A stretch of 64,000 nucleotides of DNA from Nostoc sp. CHAB 5834 (GTDB lineage Bacteria; Cyanobacteriota; Cyanobacteriia; Cyanobacteriales; Nostocaceae), in contig JAIVFU010000030.1 in assembly GCA_020829485.1 (NCBI GenBank), forward strand, positions 9,704-73,703. Reading direction: 5' to 3'. The notes below the pieces were generated by a model. The model saw nothing but the letters and a program-made list of their open reading frames with translations, had not been told where the DNA came from and searched no databases. Within the stretch, counting starts at the first letter, position 1; the number at the start of each line of letters is the position of its first letter. This document shows positions 17,829-27,885 of this stretch, piece after piece. A program made the translations under genes and the position numbers.

Positions 17829-19643
17829 TTAATTTTTTACCTGAGTGGCGGCGGTAATCCACTTATGAAGTGTGGTTGTAACTTCCTCAATGACAATTTC
17901 TTGAGAGTTGCGGGTTGCTCTTTCTACAACTTCGACTTTGCCATTAGCGATCGCTCGTCCGGTTACAATTCGATAAGGTATGCCTATCAAGTCAGCATCT
18001 TTAAATTTCACTCCAGCCCGTTCGTCGCGGTCATCTAGTAGGGTTTCTATTCCCGCTTGATTGAGTTCTGTGTAAAGTTTTTGGGCGATTTCGATTTGTT
18101 GAGCATCTTTTATGTTTGGAATTGTGACGATCGCGTGGTAGGGTGCGATCGCAACTGGCCAAATAATCCCATCTTTATCGTAAGATTGCTCTACGGCAGC
18201 TTGTGCTAGTCGTGATACACCGACACCAAAACAACCCATTAATAGCGGCTTTTCTTCACCCTGTTCATTGGTATAAGTTGCTCCCATCGCTTGGGAATAT
18301 TTAGTGCCTAATTGAAAGATGTGACCTGCTTCAATTCCACGGGCGGTTTCAAGAGTTTGGTCTGGGTTATGGATGGCGCGATCGCCTGGTCTTGCCTTCC
18401 GTATATCTACTACTAACTTTGGCAGCTTAAAATGCTCACTCCAATTAGCACCAACTACGTGATAGCCAGCTTCATTCGCACCTGTAACAAAGTTTTTTAA
18501 ATCAACGGCTGTTTGATCCACTAACCGCAAAAACTTGGGATGGATCTGTTTATTGGCGTTAATATACTCATCTGCGATATCTGGCGCAATGTAGCCTAAA
18601 GGTAGAGATTTAGCTGTCCATGCTTGCTGGGCTTCTACATTTGGTACATTCAAACTAATAATAGTTTTAGCACCATACTCAGGAGCTAATTTAGTCAATT
18701 CATTTTGCAACTTGACTTCATTAACTTCCTGATCGCCTCGAATGCTCACCAAAACTAACACCGTTATACCATTATCATAAACTGTCTGATAAAGGACATT
18801 TTTTACCAATTGAGTGGGAGAACAGTTGAGAAGTTGACAAACCTTTTCAATGGTTTCTGTTCCAGGTGTATCGCGTTTCTCGTAGGTTGTAAACCGTGAG
18901 GTTTCGGCATCAATTGGTAAAGAAACAGCCTTTTCTACGTTAGCGGCGTATTTACCATCCTCAGTGTAGAGAACTTCATCTTCACCGGCTTCTGCCAAAA
19001 CCATAAATTCTGTGGAACCAGAACCGCCAATTGCACCAGAATCAGCTTCCACTGCGCGAAAAGCTAAACCAGAACGCCGCAGCATATTACTGTACGCTTT
19101 ATACATATCCTGGTAAGTTTCCTTGAGGCTGGCTTCATCGGTATGGAAAGAATAGGCATCCTTCATGATAAACTCCCGTCCGCGCATCAAACCAAAGCGG
19201 GGACGAATTTCATCGCGGAATTTAGTTTGAATTTGGTAGAGATTTAGTGGTAGCTGGCGATAAGAGCGAATCATATCACGAGCGATCGCTGTGATTACTT
19301 CTTCATGAGTGGGGCCTAATCCTAATTGTTGCTCACGGCGGTCAATTAGGGAAAACATGATCCCCTCAGCTTTGGTGTAAGTGTCCCAGCGTCCCGATTC
19401 CTTCCATAAATCAGCCGGTTGTAATTGTGGTAAGAGACATTCTTGTGCGCCTGTAGCGTTCATTTCTTCTCGCACAATCTGAGAAACTTTTTGTAATACC
19501 CGCCACATCAAAGGCAAATAAGCATAAAGACCACTACCGATGCGACGAATGTAGCCTGCACGGAGTAATAATTTATGGCTAGGAATCTCAGCATCAGCCG
19601 GATCATCCCGCAGTGTAACAAATAACATTTGTGAAAGTCGCAT
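17829..19643 (-). CDS. proS: Prolyl-tRNA synthetase
   Basis: The enzyme charges tRNA-Pro. The 604-residue bacterial-type ProRS has class II motif regions ([66 protein letters not shown]). The large insertion (editing) domain between motifs 2 and 3 contains VKNVLYQTV…[14 protein letters not shown], and an anticodon-binding domain ends the protein. Confidence 0.97.
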   Translation of the reverse strand: MRLSQMLFVTLRDDPADAEIPSHKLLLRAGYIRRIGSGLYAYLPLMWRVLQKVSQIVREEMNATGAQECLLPQLQPADLWKESGRWDTYTKAEGIMFSLIDRREQQLGLGPTHEEVITAIARDMIRSYRQLPLNLYQIQTKFRDEIRPRFGLMRGREFIMKDAYSFHTDEASLKETYQDMYKAYSNMLRRSGLAFRAVEADSGAIGGSGSTEFMVLAEAGEDEVLYTEDGKYAANVEKAVSLPIDAETSRFTTYEKRDTPGTETIEKVCQLLNCSPTQLVKNVLYQTVYDNGITVLVLVSIRGDQEVNEVKLQNELTKLAPEYGAKTIISLNVPNVEAQQAWTAKSLPLGYIAPDIADEYINANKQIHPKFLRLVDQTAVDLKNFVTGANEAGYHVVGANWSEHFKLPKLVVDIRKARPGDRAIHNPDQTLETARGIEAGHIFQLGTKYSQAMGATYTNEQGEEKPLLMGCFGVGVSRLAQAAVEQSYDKDGIIWPVAIAPYHAIVTIPNIKDAQQIEIAQKLYTELNQAGIETLLDDRDERAGVKFKDADLIGIPYRIVTGRAIANGKVEVVERATRNSQEIVIEEVTTTLHKWITAATQVKN

Positions 19644-19845
19644 CGTTTAATCTCTTTCTTGAATCTCTAATTTGTTTATAAACTACCAGGCGATTATAAA
19701 TCGCGGCTACACAAACTCTTGTCCGCCTGCGCCGACTAAGAATGCATCCTAGTTTTTGAACTTGCGTGGTGTGCGATCAGCATCTTACAGCCATTAAGAT
19801 ATGACATGATATAATCTTTGCAACTATTTAATCTAGGTCTAGGTT

Positions 19846-20253
19846 ATGAGTCCTTTGACATTAAAACTAGACACCGTTAACCTGAGTGACGAACAATTTT
19901 ATCACTTATGTCAAAATAACCGCGAATTGAAATTTGAACGCACTGCCAAGGGAGAATTAATTATTATGTCCCCCGTTGGAGGAGAAAGCGGCAATCGAGA
20001 AGCAGATTTAATTATTGATTTGGGAATCTGGAATCGGCAAACTGCCCTCGCTTACACTTTCAGTTCTTCTACTATATTCAAATTGCCCAATGGTGGCGAT
20101 CGTTCCCCAGATGCGGCTTGGATTCAACGAGAACGTTGGCAAGCACTTACACCTGAACAAAGACGTAAATTTCCCCCCATTGCACCCGATTTTGTCATTG
20201 AATTAAGGTCAGCAACAGATGATTTGGAAAGACAATGTTTGAAAAGTCTTTAG
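19846..20253 (+). pseudogene. C-terminally truncated Uma2 family gene
   Basis: The 135 residues match the N-terminal two-thirds of a Uma2 protein (MSPVGGESGNREADLIIDLGIWNRQ, FKLPNGGDRSPDAAWIQRERW, APDFVIELRSATDDLE). They then end in RQCLKSL, where a family member would continue with the last ~55 residues (the strands carrying the conserved Gly-Trp-Leu-Ile region). I read it as a truncated, probably inactive, copy. Confidence 0.7.
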
Positions 20254-20825
20254 CTATCTATCAAATACTTTTAGATCCTCCTAAATGCACCCATGTACAA
20301 CAAGAGTAGCTTGCGGTCTAATGAAGTGGCTTTGCGATAAATTGGGGGACTTTGATTCTGGTTCGCACTTTTTAAGGCTACGGTATATACACAAGTCTCT
20401 TGACCTGCAAGGGCATTGCATCGACTAACAATAGCATTAGACATCTCCAGAAATTAATTATGCGTTACCTGAAACCCTTGTCTTGACGTTGCAATGCAAC
20501 GTCAAAACAATTCATTTTCGGAGATGTCTATTGCATTGACTAAGGGATTTCCAAAAAATCAGGACTTACACAAAATACCTCTCAAACTCTTATTTCTCCG
20601 TGTTCTCTGTGCCTCTGTGGTTCGATTTTCCGTTACCTGTGCGTAAGCCCTAAAAATAAATTATCCAAATAAACAAACCACTTCAGACGCAGAGAATACA
20701 GAGAGAAAAGAAGTAGAGAGGATTTTTGCATCAGGTTTGTCTGTATAGCTGTGACTTCAGTCGTCAGGAGATATTACAGCAGCTAAGATAGCTTAAAAGA
20801 AATAAGCACTAGGCGATTATAAATC
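20254..20825. other. Intergenic region carrying the second MITE-like copy
   Basis: Apart from the repeat at 20439-20529 I see no gene. Stretches such as TCTCCGTGTTCTCTGTGCCTCTGTGG resemble generic dispersed repeats of Nostoc. Confidence 0.6.
20439..20529. repeat. MITE-like ~90-bp dispersed repeat, copy 2
   Basis: This is the reverse orientation of copy 1 with almost the same sequence: AGACATCTCC at the left end, GGAGATGTCT at the right, and the central GACGTTGCAATGCAACGTC palindrome. The flanks carry ATTGCAT-like sequence on the right, as in copy 1. Confidence 0.8.
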
Positions 20826-22232
20826 GTGGCATCTTTAGGAGAAACTACTTTGACAGATGTAATTTATCAAGCACAGCCACCCTTAGAATTTATTCCTCCG
20901 GCGTTTAACCCCTTAGTTCTACGGGTTGTCCATCTGTTGCTACCCAGTTGGATAAACTGGCAAACACCTATTGCCCAAATTGAAGCAGACAACGTAGAGG
21001 TGCTGGTGGATCTTTATCGCCAGTTTCAGGAGGGTAAGATCCGTTTTATGCTGGCATTTCGCCATCCTAAAACAGACGATCCGTTTTGTTTAACCTACTT
21101 GCTGTCTCAACTCGTGCCAAAGGTAGCGCGATCGCAAGGCACAGCACTACAACTTCCGATTCACGCTCATTTTATCTACGATCGCGGCATTCCTCTATGG
21201 GCAGGTTCCTACGTCGGCTGGATTGCTTCTCGTTTAGGTGGGACTCCGATTCAGCGAGGTAAAGCTGACTGGACAGGGTTACGTTCGGCGCGTGACTTGT
21301 TCGCCAATGGGAAATTTCCGATGGCGGCTGCGCCAGAGGGTGCAACCAATGGTTTATCAGAGAATATTAGCCCCCTGGAACCTGGTATTGCCCAATTAGC
21401 CTTTTGGTGTGCTGAAGATTTGCACAAAGCTGAACGCGACCAACAGGTTCTAATTGTACCAGTTGGGATTAAATATAGTTATGTTGATGCTCCTTGGGAT
21501 GCGATCGCTAATCTTTTAAGTGAATTGGAAACGGCTAGTGGTTTACCTGTGAATGAAGCAGAACATGCTTCTCTAGAGTCGCTTTATCCCCGGTTGTTGA
21601 CTTTGGCAGAACATTTGCTTTCGTTAATGGAAAAATTTTACACCCGGTTTTATCATTTAGAGCTGCCAGATATCAAAACAGTAGTAGGAGAAATTGAAGA
21701 TAGAAATGAGGCGTTAGCAGTTCGTTTGCAAGCTTTATTGAATGCGGCGCTACTAATATCCGAACAGTATTTTGATTTGCAGTCAAAAGGTAGTTTAAGG
21801 GATCGATGTCAGCGAGTAGAACAAGCTGGCTGGAATTATATATTTAGAGAAGATTTTAAGGATGTAAAAAGAATATCTGCTGTAGAGAAATCTTTAGGCG
21901 ATCGCGTTGCAGAAGAAGCGAATGCACGGATGTGGCACATGCGGTTAGTAGAAAGTTTTGTGGCTGTTTCTGGTAACTATATTCGTGAAAATCCCACAGT
22001 AGAAAGGTTTGCTGAGACTACTTTAATTTTATGGAAGATGATTGCTAAAATAAAAGGCGATAAAGGTTTACAGCGTCCACAATTGGGTAAGCAAAAAGTC
22101 CAAATTACTGTAGGTAAACCCATATCTATTTCTGAACATTACCCAGCGTATAAAGAAAATCGTGTGGGTGCTAGACAAGCTGTTGCTGAGGTGACAAATG
22201 ATTTACAACACGCATTGGAAGGATTGATTTAA
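20826..22232 (+). CDS. PlsC-like glycerolipid acyltransferase domain protein
   Basis: The 468-residue protein has an N-terminal acyltransferase fold with the HX4D-type motif RHPKTDDPF and the substrate motif FPMAAAPEGATNG, then GIAQLAFWCAEDL and VIVPVGIKYSYVDAPWD. A C-terminal ~200 residues of helical sequence has no domain I recognise. It probably acylates a glycerolipid or lysophospholipid at the membrane; the substrate is unknown. Translation would begin with GTG at 20826. Confidence 0.75.
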   Translation: MASLGETTLTDVIYQAQPPLEFIPPAFNPLVLRVVHLLLPSWINWQTPIAQIEADNVEVLVDLYRQFQEGKIRFMLAFRHPKTDDPFCLTYLLSQLVPKVARSQGTALQLPIHAHFIYDRGIPLWAGSYVGWIASRLGGTPIQRGKADWTGLRSARDLFANGKFPMAAAPEGATNGLSENISPLEPGIAQLAFWCAEDLHKAERDQQVLIVPVGIKYSYVDAPWDAIANLLSELETASGLPVNEAEHASLESLYPRLLTLAEHLLSLMEKFYTRFYHLELPDIKTVVGEIEDRNEALAVRLQALLNAALLISEQYFDLQSKGSLRDRCQRVEQAGWNYIFREDFKDVKRISAVEKSLGDRVAEEANARMWHMRLVESFVAVSGNYIRENPTVERFAETTLILWKMIAKIKGDKGLQRPQLGKQKVQITVGKPISISEHYPAYKENRVGARQAVAEVTNDLQHALEGLI

Positions 22233-22253
22233 AAAGTAATATGAGGAATGATT

Positions 22254-22502
22254 ATGAACAATATTACAATATCTAATCTTGATGATGACATCAAATATCG
22301 CCTACAGAAACGAGCAGAAAAACATGGTCGTTCTCTAGAAGAAGAAGCCAAAGAAATTCTTTGTATGGCTCTAATACAAAATCACGAACAGCCCTTAAAC
22401 TTAGCTAATATGATTGAGCAGCGTTTTGCAAATTTGGGAGACTTTGAATTACCAGAAATTCCTAGAGAACCTATTCGTACAGTATCAACGTTTGAAGAAT
22501 GA
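22254..22502 (+). CDS. FitA/VapB-type antitoxin (ribbon-helix-helix), orphaned
   Basis: The ~82-residue protein begins NNITISNLDDDIKYRLQKRAEKHGRSLEEEAKEIL, typical of FitA-like antitoxins that bind DNA through a ribbon-helix-helix and neutralise a PIN-domain ribonuclease. The start at 22254 has GAGGA at a good distance; ATG at 22248 is alternative. Its stop overlaps the ATG of a toxin remnant (ATGA), the normal coupling of such pairs, but the toxin is cut short. Confidence 0.8.
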   Translation: MNNITISNLDDDIKYRLQKRAEKHGRSLEEEAKEILCMALIQNHEQPLNLANMIEQRFANLGDFELPEIPREPIRTVSTFEE

Positions 22503-22576
22503 TTATTCTTGATACAAACGTTTTCTTGTCATTAGACATCACCTCTCATATATTAACCTGGAAATACTTTAGATAA
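22499..22576 (+). pseudogene. PIN-domain toxin remnant (FitB/VapC N-terminus)
   Basis: From the overlapping ATG at 22499 the frame reads MIILDTNVFLS, the exact start of a FitB/VapC PIN ribonuclease including the first catalytic Asp. It then runs into unrelated sequence and stops at 22576. A full toxin has about 140 residues, so nearly all is deleted, and the convergent Uma2 gene now abuts it. Confidence 0.75.
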
Positions 22577-23128
22577 ATCCAGAACTAAATCAGGAAAATA
22601 TGGCAGACTAACTGATTCATTTTGCAGAAAAATTAACTTGCGGCGATAACCATATTTACCTTGTAAATCTTTATAAGGTTCGCTGTAAGATTCTAGATGG
22701 TTATCTACTAAATTAAATATCCAATAGTCGGAAATACCAGCTTCTGCATAAACAGATAATTTTACATCTTGGTCATATTTCAAAGTGGAATTAGAAATTT
22801 CAATTACCAGCAATACATCAGATGGGCTAGGATGAGCTTCTAAATAGTCATCAGGACGATTTCGCACAATGACTAGATCGGGTTCTGGTTCGCTGTCATC
22901 AGGTATAATGATTGGTTCTTGTCCTCGAAGAATTGCTTCTTCTACAACCAGCTTGAACAACTCCCGATATAAGCGGGTGCTGCAAACAGAGTGCGGTGTA
23001 CCTTTTGCTACCATCTGGATTATTTCACCCTTAATTAGCTCAACTCGGTCATTCTCCTCAAAGAAGCCGAGTTCAGCTAGACGGTGATATTCAGCTATAG
23101 TAAAGCGTTTAGCAGTGGTAAGGCTCAT
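22553..23128 (-). CDS. Uma2 family (DUF820) PD-(D/E)XK nuclease-fold protein
   Basis: This complete 191-residue copy reads FTIAEYHRLAELGFFEENDRVELIKGEIIQM, then EPDLVIVRNRPDDY, VLLVIEISNSTLKYDQDVKLSVYAEAGISDYWIFNL. All the acidic and Lys residues of the fold are present. The 3' end lies against the toxin remnant on the other strand. Confidence 0.87.
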   Translation of the reverse strand: MSLTTAKRFTIAEYHRLAELGFFEENDRVELIKGEIIQMVAKGTPHSVCSTRLYRELFKLVVEEAILRGQEPIIIPDDSEPEPDLVIVRNRPDDYLEAHPSPSDVLLVIEISNSTLKYDQDVKLSVYAEAGISDYWIFNLVDNHLESYSEPYKDLQGKYGYRRKLIFLQNESVSLPYFPDLVLDLSKVFPG

Positions 23129-23185
23129 AACAACTACGAGAATGCAGAGTTATTTTTATCTTAATATAGCTGTAGCTGATTAAAG

Positions 23186-24373
23186 TTATGCGATAGAGGA
23201 TGATGAGATGTTTGGATCTTCTTCTTTATCAGGTTCTGTAACTGTTTCTATACTTACACCCTTCCAAGGGAAGTTAAAATCTGGCTGAATAATTTTGAGT
23301 TCATGAAGGGATTTTAAAAAGAAATCTTTAATAGCAGATAATTGGTTTTCTTGAGATAAAAATTCTTGTAGGCTTTTTCGATAAAAAATAGCTGACCAAT
23401 CTGGCAAGATGGTTAAATTTTCAGGAGTCCATATATTAGGTTTATCCTTAACTACTTTCTGCATGGATTCAATAATTTTTGGGCGTTCTACAAAACCAGG
23501 TGAAACTTCTAAACATATACCTAGATATGGATATTCCGTAAAATTATCTGGATTTAAATTAAAATATCCAAGACCACACCAAAAATTATCGCCTGAAAAC
23601 TTAGTATAGATAATATATCTACTGTGCCATCTCCATTGAGTCATACTTGTACTTGCTATTGGTTTGATCAAACCTCCAAAAGCTAGCTTGAATTCGTGCT
23701 GTACTTCTTCACTGAGGGTTGATTCCATGAGATTGAGAGTTTTGTTAAAATTTACCATTGTCAATAAGTCAACTGATGAAAATTGGTTATTCTGAGACAT
23801 TCTATTATTCCTGATGAAAATTAATATTTCTTGGGTTAAGATATCAAATGCAGGTTCTTTTAAAAAGCTATAAAACTGATACCACCTGAGTTGAAAAAAA
23901 TTTACTTTTGGTGATAAATAAAGGCAATATTCTTTGATTGGTGGTTTGGGATCATAATCATATTGTTTGAGTTCATCTTTTGGGTCATAATCACGGGTAA
24001 TGTAAATTAAAATTTGATGTCTGACATTTGGTAAATTACTCAAAATCTCAGCATATTTTTTTAATTGGCCCGGTACTTCTGTAGAGCAAATTTTTGATTC
24101 AATAAATATTACATCTGTGCTTAAACCAGTTGAAAGTTCAACCACAATATCAAGTCTACTATCCTCAGTATGGTTTGCCAGTGCTTGATGTTCTTGTTGG
24201 GTTGAAATCTTGATGCTGGAATAATTATCATCATTAATGATTGAGTGATGTTTTAGCCAACCAAGTAAAATATCATTATTCAGGGACAGAAAATAAGCAA
24301 CAATCTCAGTAAAAAAATCTTCGCGCGGTTTGATCGGCGAATGCAGATTGAGTAAATTGGTAAACAAAGACAT
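23186..24373 (-). CDS. PD-(D/E)XK superfamily nuclease-like protein
   Basis: The 395-residue protein opens PREDFFTEIVAYFLSLN, a layout used by PD-(D/E)XK proteins of defence loci. The catalytic-type motif follows: DSRLDIVVELSTGLSTDVIFIESKI (Asp ... Glu-x-Lys). The C-terminal half (about 200-395) is unrecognised and rich in aromatic residues. It could be a stand-alone nuclease or part of a defence function; no partner gene is adjacent. Confidence 0.65.
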   Translation of the reverse strand: MSLFTNLLNLHSPIKPREDFFTEIVAYFLSLNNDILLGWLKHHSIINDDNYSSIKISTQQEHQALANHTEDSRLDIVVELSTGLSTDVIFIESKICSTEVPGQLKKYAEILSNLPNVRHQILIYITRDYDPKDELKQYDYDPKPPIKEYCLYLSPKVNFFQLRWYQFYSFLKEPAFDILTQEILIFIRNNRMSQNNQFSSVDLLTMVNFNKTLNLMESTLSEEVQHEFKLAFGGLIKPIASTSMTQWRWHSRYIIYTKFSGDNFWCGLGYFNLNPDNFTEYPYLGICLEVSPGFVERPKIIESMQKVVKDKPNIWTPENLTILPDWSAIFYRKSLQEFLSQENQLSAIKDFFLKSLHELKIIQPDFNFPWKGVSIETVTEPDKEEDPNISSSSIA

Positions 24374-24563
24374 TTATTTTTAAGTATTTAAGGTAATTCC
24401 AAAAAAGTTATACACAATAACTAAGGTTGTAGTCCTGATGGAACAAGACTACTGAAAATTTTTATAAGTTCTGTTTGTATTCGGTATTAGTAACGTTGCA
24501 GCAGTTATAACTTAGCCGATCGCAGTTTGACAAGGGTGCTATATAGACGATACTTACAACAAA

Positions 24564-24587
24564 TAGGGGTAAAATTTTTACCCCTAC
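24564..24587 (-). terminator. Hairpin downstream of the ferredoxin-like gene
   Basis: TAGGGGTAAAA and TTTTTACCCCTA form a stem of about 11 bp just past the stop of the minus-strand gene at 24627. This suits a terminator; the T-run lies within the stem. Confidence 0.45.
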
Positions 24588-24626
24588 AAACTTGCGTATT
24601 ATTTTAAGAATAGCTAGAGAAGATTA

Positions 24627-25169
24627 TTACTCTGTTAAGTGACTTTCTAGCAAAGTTGCGATCGCTTCAGGATGAATATTCTTGTATTTCTTTTTACCAA
24701 GGTGTAAAACACAGTTGGGAGCGCTGCCACAGCATTTTTGGCAACTAGTATGTTCAATGGTAACTTTGTCTAACAAACCGCGATCGCACAAAGTTTTTTC
24801 TAATTCTGATAATAACCCTTTACCACCACGCTTGAGGCAACCGCCCTTTTGACATACCATAATCCTCGCTTTGGGTTGAGGTGGTAAATCTTGCTTTGGA
24901 CATGCATCAATTGGTGTCACCCGATAGGCTTTAATTTTTATTTTACTTGTGCGCGAATCTATCTTACTATGACCACAAACGCGAACTTGCTGGCCAGGAA
25001 CTAAAGATGAACTTAGTAAACGGCGTAACTCTTTAGGCAATTTAATTTCCACATTTCCAGATGGAACCGCCAATTGCAAATATTTATATTTTCCTGGTTC
25101 ACCACCAACAAAACCTAGTAACTGTCCCTCAAGGTTCAATTCTGATAACGTCAAATATTTGTCACCCAT
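24627..25169 (-). CDS. Thioredoxin-like [2Fe-2S] ferredoxin domain protein
   Basis: The 180-residue protein has an N-terminal OB-like part (about 1-90: LEGQLLGFVGGEPGKYKYLQLAV). A C-terminal thioredoxin-like [2Fe-2S] domain follows (MVCQKGGCLKRGGKGLLSELE…VTIEHTSCQKCCGSAPNCVL), where the four Cys ligands resemble those of NuoE/Shethna-like ferredoxins. It may carry electrons, and its position next to nifT is suggestive, but the strand and the 270-bp gap argue for a separate unit. Confidence 0.8.
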   Translation of the reverse strand: MGDKYLTLSELNLEGQLLGFVGGEPGKYKYLQLAVPSGNVEIKLPKELRRLLSSSLVPGQQVRVCGHSKIDSRTSKIKIKAYRVTPIDACPKQDLPPQPKARIMVCQKGGCLKRGGKGLLSELEKTLCDRGLLDKVTIEHTSCQKCCGSAPNCVLHLGKKKYKNIHPEAIATLLESHLTE

Positions 25170-25259
25170 GATTGATAAAAAGTTAGTGATTAGTGATTAG
25201 TTAAGAGTTATAAGTTAGTAATTAAAACTTATAACTAATAAATTCCTACTCATTAAATC

Positions 25260-25412
25260 TTGCACCTGCTCCATCTCCCACCAATAAATTTATTTATTGG
25301 CTAATAGCTTAACTCCACTAAAGTGGACTAAAAACCTTATTTAGTCTTCTTTAGAAGACTTTAGCTATTAGCCTCAGAATTCATTCTGAGGCGGTTGTGG
25401 GAACAGGTGCAA
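25260..25412. repeat. Large branched inverted repeat downstream of nifT
   Basis: The outer arms TTGCACCTG/CAGGTGCAA and TCCCAC/GTGGGA enclose further pairs (GGCTAATAGCT/AGCTATTAGCC and CCTCAGAATTCATTCTGAGG). The 150 bases can thus fold into a cloverleaf-like structure on either strand. It sits just past the 3' end of nifT, so it could also end the nifVZT transcript. Confidence 0.7.
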
Positions 25413-25438
25413 TATCTGAAAAACCTACTCCCCATTTT

Positions 25439-25642
25439 TTAAGCGAGTCGTTTAGCTTCTACTGTTTGAGGTAAATTTGCTGTATCTGGCAAATCACGAA
25501 ATTCTAATTCCCAACCATTTGCTAGGGTGAGAACTTTGCCATCATTTCCATCAGTTTGTTTGACGACTTCTTCTTCAAGGTCTTTTTTAGCAACGTAAAC
25601 TACTAAAGTACCGGCATCATTCATGCGTAGCATTACTTTCAT
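25439..25642 (-). CDS. nifT: NifT/FixU family protein
   Basis: The 67-residue protein starts [24 protein letters not shown] and ends ANGWELEFRDLPDTANLPQTVEAKRLA, both NifT hallmarks. NifT accompanies nifZ and nif/fix clusters, but its role is unclear and it is often dispensable. Start 25642 has GAGG upstream; the frame is open to 25654. It overlaps nifZ by 26 bases, consistent with translational coupling. Confidence 0.92.
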   Translation of the reverse strand: MKVMLRMNDAGTLVVYVAKKDLEEEVVKQTDGNDGKVLTLANGWELEFRDLPDTANLPQTVEAKRLA

Positions 25643-25904
25643 GAGATTCCTCAACAGATTCTAGTTCTTTTTTCATACAGCCGACGACGAATCCTGTTTC
25701 CAAGAAATGCACAGCATATATATAGGAAGTCTGCAAATATGTCCCTATACTGGCTATGTAGCCGATATCTCCTTTGTTCACTAAAACTTGCCCAACTTCT
25801 TTACCAGGAAAAGTACCATCGTTCTTAAGCAGTTTCCGAACTCTGACTTTTTCACCAATTTCAAAAGCAGGTGGCAAGTTTAGCTCTAATTCATCACGTT
25901 GCAT
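25617..25904 (-). CDS. nifZ: NifZ, nitrogenase assembly protein
   Basis: The 95-residue protein reads [58 protein letters not shown], the NifZ fold. In other diazotrophs NifZ helps form the second P-cluster of the MoFe protein. It overlaps both nifV (by 11 bases) and nifT, forming a tight nifVZT unit. Confidence 0.93.
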   Translation of the reverse strand: MQRDELELNLPPAFEIGEKVRVRKLLKNDGTFPGKEVGQVLVNKGDIGYIASIGTYLQTSYIYAVHFLETGFVVGCMKKELESVEESHESNATHE

Positions 25905-27024
25905 GAGAGTACCTCTGTTCTCTGACCAAATTCAATAGTTCGTCTGTCGTCAAACTGCGTTTTTTCTGTACCGATTGGTGGCGCACTGCGTCTAAAACAG
26001 ATTGGGTTTCTTGGGAGTTTAAGAAAATTCCATGCTGTTCTAGCAAGTTAGCAACCAAATGCCGTCCAGAATGTTTACCTACTACTAAACGCCGTTCCCA
26101 ACCCACTTCTTCGGGAGCAAATGGTTCGTAGGTGATGGGGTTTTGCATTACTCCGTGAGCATGGATGCCAGATTCGTGAGCAAAGGTATTTTCGCCAACG
26201 ATCGCTTTCCAGGGTGGTACATTAGCACCTGATGCAGCTGCAACTAGTTGAGACAGTTCCAGCAAACTCGGAGTGTCGATGCCCAAATCAACGTTGTAGA
26301 TGCGTTTGATCGCCATGACAACTTCTTCTAAAGCTGCATTTCCCGCCCTTTCACCTAATCCGTTGACTGTGGTATTTACTGATAAAGCTCCGGCTTTGAT
26401 ACCCGCAAGGGCGTTGGCAGTTGCCATACCAAAATCATTATGGGTATGGATTTCTAGGGGAATCATCAAAGCTGAAACCAGCCGTTTGACCTTGGTGTAG
26501 GTGCTAAAAGGGTCGAGAACTCCTACAGTGTCGCAGAAGCGGAACCGAGATGCACCCCATTCTTGAGCATAAAGCGCTACATCTAAAAGGAAATTTTCAT
26601 CAGCCCTGGAAGAATCTTCTCCGCCGACTGCTACCCAAAGACCTTGATCGAGGGCGAAGCTGATACAGTCTTTAAGTTTTTGTAAGCTTACTCGCCATTG
26701 CCCGTGAAATTTAGTGGCAATTTGGATACCAGAGACGGGAATGGCAATATGTACCCGGTTCAGACCGCAAGCGATAGAAGCCTTAATATCTGAGATGACA
26801 GCGCGGTTCCAGCCCAGGAGTTTTGCTTGTAAACCCAAGTCAGAAATTGCGGCGATCGCTCGTGTTTCTTCGTCACCCATTGCTGGTATACCGACTTCTA
26901 ATTCAGGTATACCAATGGCATCGAGAAATTTAGCGATCGCAACTTTTTCTTCTAGGGTGAAAGCAACACCTGCTGCTTGTTCGCCATCACGTAATGTTGT
27001 GTCATTAATTATGATTTGATTCAT
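25894..27024 (-). CDS. nifV: Homocitrate synthase
   Basis: NifV condenses acetyl-CoA and 2-oxoglutarate to homocitrate, the organic ligand of FeMo-cofactor. The 376-residue protein begins [23 protein letters not shown] (active-site and metal motif DTTLRDGEQ). It also has [35 protein letters not shown] and the HAHGVM motif. The frame is open to 27090, but family members begin at 27024. Confidence 0.96.
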   Translation of the reverse strand: MNQIIINDTTLRDGEQAAGVAFTLEEKVAIAKFLDAIGIPELEVGIPAMGDEETRAIAAISDLGLQAKLLGWNRAVISDIKASIACGLNRVHIAIPVSGIQIATKFHGQWRVSLQKLKDCISFALDQGLWVAVGGEDSSRADENFLLDVALYAQEWGASRFRFCDTVGVLDPFSTYTKVKRLVSALMIPLEIHTHNDFGMATANALAGIKAGALSVNTTVNGLGERAGNAALEEVVMAIKRIYNVDLGIDTPSLLELSQLVAAASGANVPPWKAIVGENTFAHESGIHAHGVMQNPITYEPFAPEEVGWERRLVVGKHSGRHLVANLLEQHGIFLNSQETQSVLDAVRHQSVQKKRSLTTDELLNLVREQRYSHAT

Positions 27025-27197
27025 TGCAAATATCCCTCTCTTGGAAGTATTCTTAATAACCTTTTTGTCTACAATTCCCCGCGATGGCAAATGCTAAAAA
27101 TATCACAATTCATAATGTAGGATACATGATCCTTAATTATTGACCGATTATCAGCATCACATCTGTATGGCAGGGAACTAAAAACATGTATAATTTA

Positions 27198-27314
27198 CTA
27201 TTTGTTTTTACCGATGTCAGTTGTGATTTCTTCGATTAGCAATGAACTGATATAGCTATTAGCAAATCCTGAACAAAGTAAAACACAGAATCCAGCAATT
27301 AAGGATGTAATCAT
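27198..27314 (-). CDS. Possible 38-residue membrane peptide
   Basis: A short frame begins ATG at 27314, with GAGG eight bases upstream, and reads MITSLIAGFCVLLCSGFANSY, then a polar tail ending TTDIGKNK. The hydrophobic N-terminus looks like a membrane span or secretion signal. It lies between the DUF2949 gene and nifV on the same strand. The clear ribosome site and hydrophobic pattern support it, but conservation was not tested. Confidence 0.4.
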   Translation of the reverse strand: MITSLIAGFCVLLCSGFANSYISSLLIEEITTDIGKNK

Positions 27315-27395
27315 CTTAGTAACCTCAGTTTTTTTAGAGCATTAGTGTGTAATTTCGGCAGTTAATGGGACTCAAAGCTACAGGGTAAAAATTAG

Positions 27396-27593
27396 CTAAC
27401 TGTGTTCTGCTAGCCAATCAAAAATCTTTCCTAGCTGCTCCAAGTCAACTAAACCATACTGCCAGAGGAGCATTGGTAGTGGCCCATTTTCTAATTCACG
27501 GTGTCGCAGAGCTACAGCAATATCGGCATTTGAAAGTTCAAGTTCATTGTGCAAAAAATTGAGGAGTTTTATATCTCTGTTACGAGTCGCCAT
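27396..27593 (-). CDS. DUF2949-type small protein beside nif genes
   Basis: The 65-residue protein begins MATRNRDIKLLNFLHNELELSNADIAVALRHRELENGPLPMLLWQYGLVDLEQLGKIFDWL, the pattern I recall for DUF2949. A protein of this kind lies between the nifP and nifV genes of Anabaena sp. PCC 7120 (as I remember, asr1406). The function is unknown. An upstream ATG at 27611 is also in frame. Confidence 0.75.
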   Translation of the reverse strand: MATRNRDIKLLNFLHNELELSNADIAVALRHRELENGPLPMLLWQYGLVDLEQLGKIFDWLAEHS

Positions 27594-27831
27594 AATTGAT
27601 TGAACTTTCAATTTCTTAATTTGGAAAAGAATTAAAAATCAGAAACTTCCAGTCTTGTTTGCTCATTTCACCTTTGTAATCGTCGCTAGATGTCAGGAAA
27701 ATTTCAGATTTATAAGACTGGATAAAATCTAAAACTCGGTTAATCTCCCTCAGTCTGCAACAAATTCTGTTAGCTTACAGTAGCTTCAACTTCTAAAGCT
27801 ATTCGAGCTTTGTGCATCTATGAACAAAGAG

Positions 27832-27862
<31 letters not shown>

Positions 27863-27885
27863 TATGAAAAACTTTTCATTTGTAC

